A stretch of 64,000 bases of DNA from Mytilisepta virgata (Eukaryota > Mollusca > Bivalvia > Mytilida > Mytilidae). Shown piece after piece: positions 29,201 to 38,200 of the stretch. A program made the translations under genes and the position numbers. The stretch spans positions 58,545,978 through 58,609,977 of the forward strand of contig CM051518.1 in NCBI GenBank assembly GCA_028015205.1, given 5' to 3'. The notes below the pieces were generated by a model that was not told where the DNA came from, ran no database searches, and saw only the letters and a list, made by a program, of their open reading frames with translations. How positions within the stretch are numbered: the stretch's first letter is position 1; each line of letters starts with the position of its first letter.

Positions 29201-32200
29201 TTACAGCGGGATGCCCTTTATGAGAGTATAGAGTCAAAGCAAATTCAACAAAATTAACGAAACACTACACGCTCCAATTTATAGCTAGCTAGTTAGTGTG
29301 ACACTAACGACGGTTATTTATTCTTTTTCATTGTAGTAATAACAAGATTCTGTGTTGTTTCAGGAACAATATACTGCTGTATATGAAGTTTTATTGGAGT
29401 TGTTTGCAGTTCCAGATACTGCTATACATGTCAGCAAGTATTGCAAATATTTAGAAGATCTACAGAAAAAGAAACTACCTAGGAACCAGTCTCCATTGAA
29501 AAAAGAATACCAAGTATTTACGTTTGATTTTAGAAGAATCATTAAGTCGAATAAAGTCCTTATGCTTATAGATTATGAATGTAATACTAAAAACAGTTTT
29601 GAATCTTTTAGATTTGTTTTATTAACGATTAAAAATCAAAACACGAAAAAAAATGTTTCAAAGATTATTCGCAAGTATACGTCGTTGGATTATATCTATC
29701 CACTTTATTTCAGGATCTTCTTGCCCTACGGCCATCATATAATGAAGACGATTTTTCAGATGCAATGTCAAAGGAAAATAGCGTCAAGAACGCAGTGAAA
29801 GATGTTCTACCACGTAAGCCTAAAAACGATTTTTTCTAGTTCAAAAACATCGATATTACCAGGAAAAAATAAGCTGTTAACTGGCTCTCTTTCTTACAAA
29901 TAATTTAATAATATATGCCCTGTAGTAAATTTGCTGGATCTTAAATTGGGCAATTAAGCTACAGAAATGAAAGTTAGAATCACAAATTAAGGTGCTATTT
30001 CCAAATCTTAGCAATAAAGATATGTTTTAAACATTGAACAGTTCATTTGAAGAGGATTCATAATATATGTGAACGATAATTCTTTTGAAGCTGAACGGAA
30101 TGTTTTCTAATCAAACTATTTCCAATTACCTAAATAAATATGTGTCACAAAAACCAAATCAATATTTTCACTGGGGCACACTACATGTATCTGTACTCCT
30201 ATTTGTTATCTTTACATTTACACGTGTATCTATAGGTACATATACAACGCATATGGCAATATAATTCTTTATGTTTAGAACTGAAGGATAGCAATCTAAC
30301 CCGAGCACAGTAAAGCGCATATGCTTTCTGTTTTAAGGGGAAAATCTTCACCGTGGCGATGTGTATTAATTAGATTTAACACACGTTTTTAAATGCCCTT
30401 TTCCCCTCAATTCTTCTCTCAATCTACCTACATATACCTTGATTTATTTTGTGGTTTACTATATGTTTTTATCTTGTAATCTGATTTTGGACGGATAACA
30501 GTTTTTTTAGGATCAAATTATTAATTGCTCCATTTTGATCGAGTTTATATTGTTGATATTCTTATATTAATATTGTAAATGTTTACCTGTCTTTCAAGAG
30601 GCTGTTGAGTGCGAATAGGTACTGTCATAAATGTGTTATAAAAGCGTAATTATAATAAATTTAATGATGTTAACAAAACTGTTGGTTCATTAAGCGTAAC
30701 AAGAAAAATGTTACAGCCTTCTCTGGTCTTTTTTGTTGATATATCGTCAATCATCATTTTCTGTTTCCAATTTGTAGACAAAAAATTTCGACCCTATCTG
30801 AATTCATATGGCAGAAAAAGCAACAGTTATATAAATGCTGTGTTCATACCAGTAAGTAAAATTAAACGATTTTCTCAGCACCCTTTTAAACGCTGCAATA
30901 GTAGTCCATCAACCATTTGTGTAGAAAAATGTCTCAAGTTTTCCCTCTAAAATCAATGATTTTTTGTTCCATATTTTCAGTGCATCTTATGTCAAATATT
31001 ACCCTAAGTGTAACTGGAAGCTATATAGTCTGTACTGCTTTGAAATGTGATTGCTGATTCGAATATTGTACTGTATCATGATCCCTAATTTGGTCAAAAA
31101 GTAGAAATTGTACGTTTTACAACGAAAGTACTAGTATTAGTCTTTGATAAAATGAAAAACCGATTTATTTCAGGGATATAACTATAACAGCAAGTATATA
31201 GTCACCCAGTGTCCATTGACAAATACGGTGGTAGACTTCTGGACAATGGTATATGATCATGACATCAGTATTGTTATATTGTTAGAATCATGGAACCAGG
31301 TAATCACGTGTTCTCTTATATTTTTGTTATCTGAATAAAATATTAAAATAAACGGTGTGTATTTCAAGGAAAACAGAAACGCTTGCATAATTGTATGTAA
31401 TAGTATAATAAACTTTGATACATGTACCTCAATACGCATATCTTAATTAGCCTTCATCACTTACGGTTTGTGACCAAAACTGTGCAAAGCCAATAAATGA
31501 ACCACTAAACATTCTTAGCATACAGTAAGTTCAAATTTGCAGGAGGGACTTAAACCGACTTGTAAAGTTTATCAACTGAAAATTTAAAAAAATGATATAA
31601 ACTATCATAGAATATAAAAAGCAATGACTACTTAAGGGATGATACTTGGGAGAATAACATAAAATAGCAGTGGAATTGCGTCGGTTGTAGGAGAGTAAAC
31701 TTGGATACAGTTACCTAAGTTTCAAGATTAAATGATATGAATAAATTCGTTGAAATTCATGTGTTTATACAGATATGTGTTATTAAAATCTGTTCCAGGA
31801 TGCTTCCATGTGGTTGGAGGGGAACTTAGATTTTGAAAATCTCAGCGTTCAAAAATTATCGGATGACTCATCGGAGAAGATACAAATTACTATAGACCAT
31901 AAAGTAAGATCTATTGGATAAAAATTCTTACAAGCAAGATTCCGCTGGCATCAATGGCCTTTTGAAGAACTGAATTTGGCAATATGACACACAAGCACAC
32001 TCCGAATATACAACATTCCTCTCCCCAAGAATCTGCATTTATCATTGTCTTATGCAATATAACCTATGAACGAAAACAAAAATAAAATAGTACTTGTATT
32101 CAGCTGTTTTCCTCAATAACTTAGATATCTGCTAATTTTCAGTTCTGAGTATACATGAGCTGATTACATGTAAATACACGACATATATTTTGTTTTCATT

Positions 32201-35200
32201 AAGGTATTAGTTAGTAGTAACCGCAATTTCAAATTTATCCTGCAACTATGCCTTTAGACTATCCATTAATGTTTTCGATATTGGGTCAGTAGCCGAATAT
32301 AGTCTCCTGGTACCCTTGTCCTCACTTTCAACGACATTTTGCATTACGTTCTGGTTCACAGTGTTTATGACGCCGTGTTTACCTAGATTACACGCCAAAA
32401 ACGGTCCTTCTGCAATTCAGCTATAAATGTTCCATTTTCATGCCTTTTTCCTCCAACAGATAAACATTCAGTGTTCTAGGATAAAAACAGTATACGTACA
32501 TTTTCATAAAATATAAAGTTCATTTGTACTCGCCGCGAAACGGGCGATACATTTTCGGTAAACCTCGCTTTTCTACCTGTTTATAAGGCTGGTATAAATT
32601 TTATGACAATGTACGTATATTGTATATATATTCTTTTGATTTTGTTATATGTTACGGTATTATTATCGATCATATTACATGTATTTTGTATACTGTTCGT
32701 GATTCTTTGGGCCTAAATCTTCCAACGGTAAAAGTCAGATGAATCGGTGACTTTTACCTAGTTGTCAATTAATATCGAGCATTCTATTTGCATTCAACCT
32801 TTTAAATTGCTGTCCACAACTCTTATTGCTTGCGTCACATATACATATGAAGGTATTCTGCCTCAGAAATTAGTCGCAATTTATCCTACTTATCTGTTTG
32901 CATTTTATATTTATCTATATACTACATGAACAGAATAGGAAATTGGAGATTCCGATTTCTTTTATAACCCCTTCTCAAACACGGATTTTTCTAACGAGTC
33001 CTTACGGAACGCCAACTCGTAGTCAATCGCAAGCATCCGTACACAACTCGTTGGTATCCTTTAAGAACTCGTCACAACTCGCAGGCACTCGCAGACACTC
33101 GTGATAATCCGTGAAAGTAGAGGCAAATTGTTTGACAGGTCAAATTTTTTTTGCGAATAAAATTGTCCACGGATTGCATTTTTCACAAATTAGTCTTAAA
33201 TAATTTTGTAACAATCCGTAGGAATCGTTTGTGTGTTCGTTTAGTCGGGGTTTTACGCCGTTTTCAGCACATCTGGCTATTTCGAGGCGGCCAGTTTTTA
33301 TTTTTATTGGTAGATGAAGCCGGAGTACCCAGAGAGAACCACCGACCTTCGGAAGGAAAATTGGCACACCTTGTCACTTAAGATCGGAGTCGGACACACC
33401 TTGCACAGGTGAGATTCGAACTCATAACTTCAGCGTTGACAGACTAGTGATCATTAGTAGTCACGACTACCTAGACCACTCGGCCACGGAATCGTAAATT
33501 GACCGCAACAGCACGTAACCATCCCTAAACTACTCGCAAGAATCCATAAATGTCTCGTAAACAATTTGTTTTACGAACTGTTACGATTAGTTTACGATTT
33601 GTTTACGGATTATTACGAGTGCTTAAGTCATGTTTACGGTTTTATTCACGTCGTGTTACAATGGCTTTACGGATTGTTAAGAGTTATTAAGAGCACTGTA
33701 CGTATAGTTACGAGTACTTTACGAATACATCCGTATACATTACGATTTCGGAAAGGTATAAAAAAATTCTCGCTGGAGGTCAGTTGACGAATGATGATAC
33801 AATGGGAAATTGCATACTTTTTTGCAAAAAAATAAGGACACATAAATACTCGTAACTATTAGTAACAACACGTCAACAGGTCGTAATTTACACGATAAAG
33901 CTTAGATGAATCGTAACATTCCGTAATATAATCGTAACAATCCAAAAAAGCTCGTAAAATATCGCAACTTGCTCGTATTTATCGGTGCCGTAAATACATC
34001 ATAATAACTCGAAATAAACCGTAAGTTGCTCGTAATTACTGGTAACCACTCTAAAATCGGTCATAAATGTGGCAAAATTGTAAGGGTTCGTGTATTGATA
34101 CGAATTTGTGCAATACGTAAGGATTCGCAATAAAATCCGTGTTTGTGAAGGTAGAAGTGATGTTTACGATTTCATTCACGTCGTGTTACAATTGCTTTAC
34201 GCATTGTTAAAAGTTATTACGAACACTTTATGTATAATTACGAGTAATTCCGTTATATACTTGTAAAAATCCATAAAAAGCTCATAAAATGTTGTAACTT
34301 GCTCGTATTTATCCGTGCCATAAATACATCGTAATAACTCGAAATAAACCGTAAATCGCTCGTTAGTACTTGTAACCACTCCAAAATTGCCCATAAAAGT
34401 GCCAAAATCGTAAGAGTTCGTGTATTTTAACGAATTTGTGCAATACGTAAGGATTCGAAAGAAAATCCGTGTATGTGAAGGTAGCATAAGTGATGTTTAC
34501 GGTTTCATTCACGTCGTGTTACAATTGCTTTACGAAAGGTTAAGAGTTATTAGGAGCACTTTACGTATAATATATAGTACTGTACAAATACATACGTATC
34601 CTTTACGATTGAGGAAAGGTATATAAATTGTCTCACTGGATGTCAGTTGTCGAATGATGATGCATAAAGAATTGCATACTTTATTGCAAAAAGCATGACT
34701 CGTAAATACTCGTAACAACTCGCATCTATAAAAAGCTCGTAAAATGTCGTAACTTGCTCGTATTTATCCGTGGTATAGTATATTTTTGCCGTAAATACAT
34801 CGTAAATACATCGTAATAACTCGTAGTAAATCGTAAATGGCTCGTAATTACTCTTAACCACTCTTAAATCACTCCTCAAAGTGACCAAATCGTAAGGATC
34901 CGTATACTTTTACGAATTTGTGCGATACGTAAGGATTAATAAAAAAAATCCGTGTATGTAAAGGTAGCATTAACCCCATCGCAAATTTGAGCCTGTTCCC
35001 TTGTCATATTGCTTATCCTATTTGTGTTTTTTTTATAAAGCATTTTGTGTTATTTGGGATAAGTATGCCTTTTTCACATAATTGGTTGTTTTGTAAAAAT
35101 TTTAAGAAGAACTGGTAATTCTTTGCTAATTATTTTCGTTGTTGAAATGACGCTGATGCAATATTACGAATGGCTTTAAAGAAGCTGGGTTTGTTGGCCG

Positions 35201-38200
35201 AAATTCACTTTATAAGCGCTTTAGTTTTTATGCTGTCTTGTTCTAGTTCACTTAAGTTAGCTAAATTGTTTATTAGATCTACTGTCTGGAAACATGAGTT
35301 CGCAGAATGGATTTTTTCAGCATTTTGAAAGCTTTAATGCTATAATTATAAATTAACATTGTATAAGTTACTTAACCTCAATAGGTCGTCCATGAAAAAT
35401 TACCGTTGTTTAGTAATGTTATATTTTTAACTGCAAATTATTATTTTGAAGGGGGAGTTTAAAAAGGAAAAATAAATGTACTAAAAAAAAACCTGCAAAA
35501 AATATAAATATGTAATGTAACTCAGACCTGTCTTAAAATCTGTAATCCCATTGTTTTAATATTTTTCATGCACTGTGTGAACATTTGGTCCAAAACATGG
35601 GTGCAATACTTAATTTAATAAAGTCTCACTGTAAGTGTTGTCCATCTTTAACATTTATAATTCCATAGGAGAAATATTTTTGTTTCTCTTAAAGACACGA
35701 TTGAACAAAATCAGGTAAGTTCAATTGTTTTACTTCGACTTAGCTTATTGTAACTGTCAGCCAATTCAAGTGATTAAACAATTTAAGTTGGTTAAGGTAT
35801 TCATATTTAAATTGGAAATTTCCCTTCCGCGTACTTAGGATTTCAGACAGTAGTTTGTATGTTTGTTTGATGTGTTACCTTTCTCAAGAATTTGACTTTT
35901 GCTTAGATTTTGCTCGTATGATCTTTCCCTACTGTCTTATGACTTTGATATTCTATTGCCGATATTATATATACACACACAGAGAGAGAGAGATAAATAG
36001 AACGTCCAAAACAAATTTTCAAAAAGACACTTTGACACCTTCAAAAGTCTGGAATTATCATAATTTATAGCTTAATAGCTTTGTATATTCAGAGATAAAA
36101 TATAGAATTATACACTACAACATGTATACAAATTGGCCCTTTTAATGTAGTGAATAACACCAGATTTAGGATATTTAAGAAGAAGTAAATAAGAAAATAA
36201 CCCGTTCGTAATATTACGTGTTTATGCATGAAAGCTGCGTGCGATATCTATTGTCTGAAGTCGAAGACTATAAACAGGATGGATAAAATAACGACCTACA
36301 TGGGGGTTATAATGCTACCCATCCCCCAACCCATTTTACAATGTCAGTAGTCTAGCAACAAATTTAGATGAAGGTCCATTTTTATGTACATTTGTGTACA
36401 TGTAAATTTCAATTTTCTGTGTATTGCATAGGCAAAGTCTGTCAATTGAAATCTACTGAAGTAAGATCTACATGTATATTGTTATTTATGGCTTTATTGT
36501 TTTGTTTTTATAACAATTTAAAATTACTTTTGTTATTTAAGACGATGCATGACAAAAGAAAAGTGACCGTTTTCTCTGCTACTGAGTGGACGACAAATAA
36601 AGACGCACTACCCTCAACAAAGTGCATAGTTGATTTTGTTAGAAGAGTGTCTGAGTACAGGAAAAATCCACAGTGCCCTGTAACAATTGTTTGTAGGTAG
36701 GTATAGTTTTTTGCTTAGCCCCATGTTTTGAAACCGTTTCTTTTGCTTTTTTTCTGTACAGTGCAATTAAGATTACATTTGCATTTATCTGAAACCCCGA
36801 TATGTCTGTCTATAAAATGAATTAAAATAACGTAAGTATCTTCTGTTGTACATAATGTCTCCGAATGAATGGAAAGAATCAGAAAACAAACGATTGAATG
36901 GAACATTTTATTTTAAACTACATATGCGCTAAATAATTATCGTTAACAAATAAAATATTACTAATTTTTATGTTCTATATGCACATGTCATTATAAAATT
37001 TATTTTCAATAAAACATTATTATTCTTGGAAAATTAAAAGAAATCTATTCCTTATTTATTTCCTAAATTTCCAGAGACGGATGTTACAAAAGTGGTTTGT
37101 TCTTGGCACTGAGTCTAATACTTGAAAAAATAAATATGGATGAGGAGGTCGATATATTTCAAATAGCCAGGACAATTCAAGTTAGAAGACCCGAATTCCT
37201 GTCGACTTTTGTAAGTTTACTGTGCTTAGTTCATGGTAGCAATTAAATCACGATATGTGAAACGCATTAAATCAATGGATGTGTTTTGTTACTAATAGGT
37301 TCTAAACAGCTTCCTTAATGATTCCTTTTTTTCATATTTTCTGATATGTACTTGATATACAAGAGCAATCTTAAATCTTGGAAGATGTAAAGTCATGAAT
37401 TCAGTTATCCTAATGGAAGACACACATCGAATCTTACTTCCTTAGGTATATTTGTCCTTTTACTGGTTTTGACTTTGGCCATCTTAAGTTATAGCACACT
37501 CCATATGTTTACATGGTGAATTTCCGCGTTCTAGGTATTGTTTGAACGAAAAATTCTTATTCCCCTCACATACCATTCCCTTGATGTGTTCCACAAGAAG
37601 TTAATAATAAAAGCTGATTAACATACTGTTATATACAGCTACATTGTAGATGACGTATTTCTCTCTTCTACTTTCATTTGACTTGAATAAAAAAAAACGG
37701 CTACATGTACATTCGCCCCAGAACTTTCGGAGATGATTTTTGAAACGGTAAAAGAAGTGATAACACATCAGATTTTTCTTGGCAGAAAAAAATAAATAAT
37801 TTAAAATTGGAAATAATATTTGAAAATTTCCATTTTGTTTTATAAATGAAGTGTGCTATGACACCCCACGGACTTATTATGTCAATACCGTAAATTTAAT
37901 CATTACACTTTTCATTTCAAAAATGAATGGAACTAGAGGACTCTAGCTTTGTACTCCCATGCTGTAGTGTTTTGGTTAGTGCATCGCGGAATACGAAGCA
38001 AAATATCCTTGCTTCGTAGTACAGAGTGATCTATGTACTTCTTCAAACATACTAATTTTTGTTCACTTGCTTGGCAATACTGAGGTTGTGAGTTCGAATT
38101 CAACTCGTGCCGATTATGATTTTCTCGACAAAAAACTTATTTGAAATTCGAAAAATGTAGTCAAATCGCATTTGAAAAATGTCCTATCCTTCGGCCAATT

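Larger units (their letters stand above)
31904..36541. other. D2 intron of 4.6 kb
   Basis: The longest intron of the gene. It contains the satellite and SINE above and short (CA)n/(GA)n tracts near 35972-35990. No additional phase-compatible exon is needed, since the exons at 31799-31903 and 36542-36696 join in phase 0. Confidence 0.65.

Noticed and set aside
29514..29798. Open frame continuing past the D1 helix exon
   Set aside because: Residues after KKEYQ do not resemble a PTP linker, while the sequence from 29714 in another frame does and restores the phase.
35669..35714. Possible 46-nt exon (or 20-nt from 35695) with AG before and CAG/GTAAGT after, in the D2 intron
   Set aside because: Neither length is a multiple of three and the flanking exons already join in phase 0 with sensible D2 sequence. 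It could be a cryptic or poison exon, but nothing else supports it.
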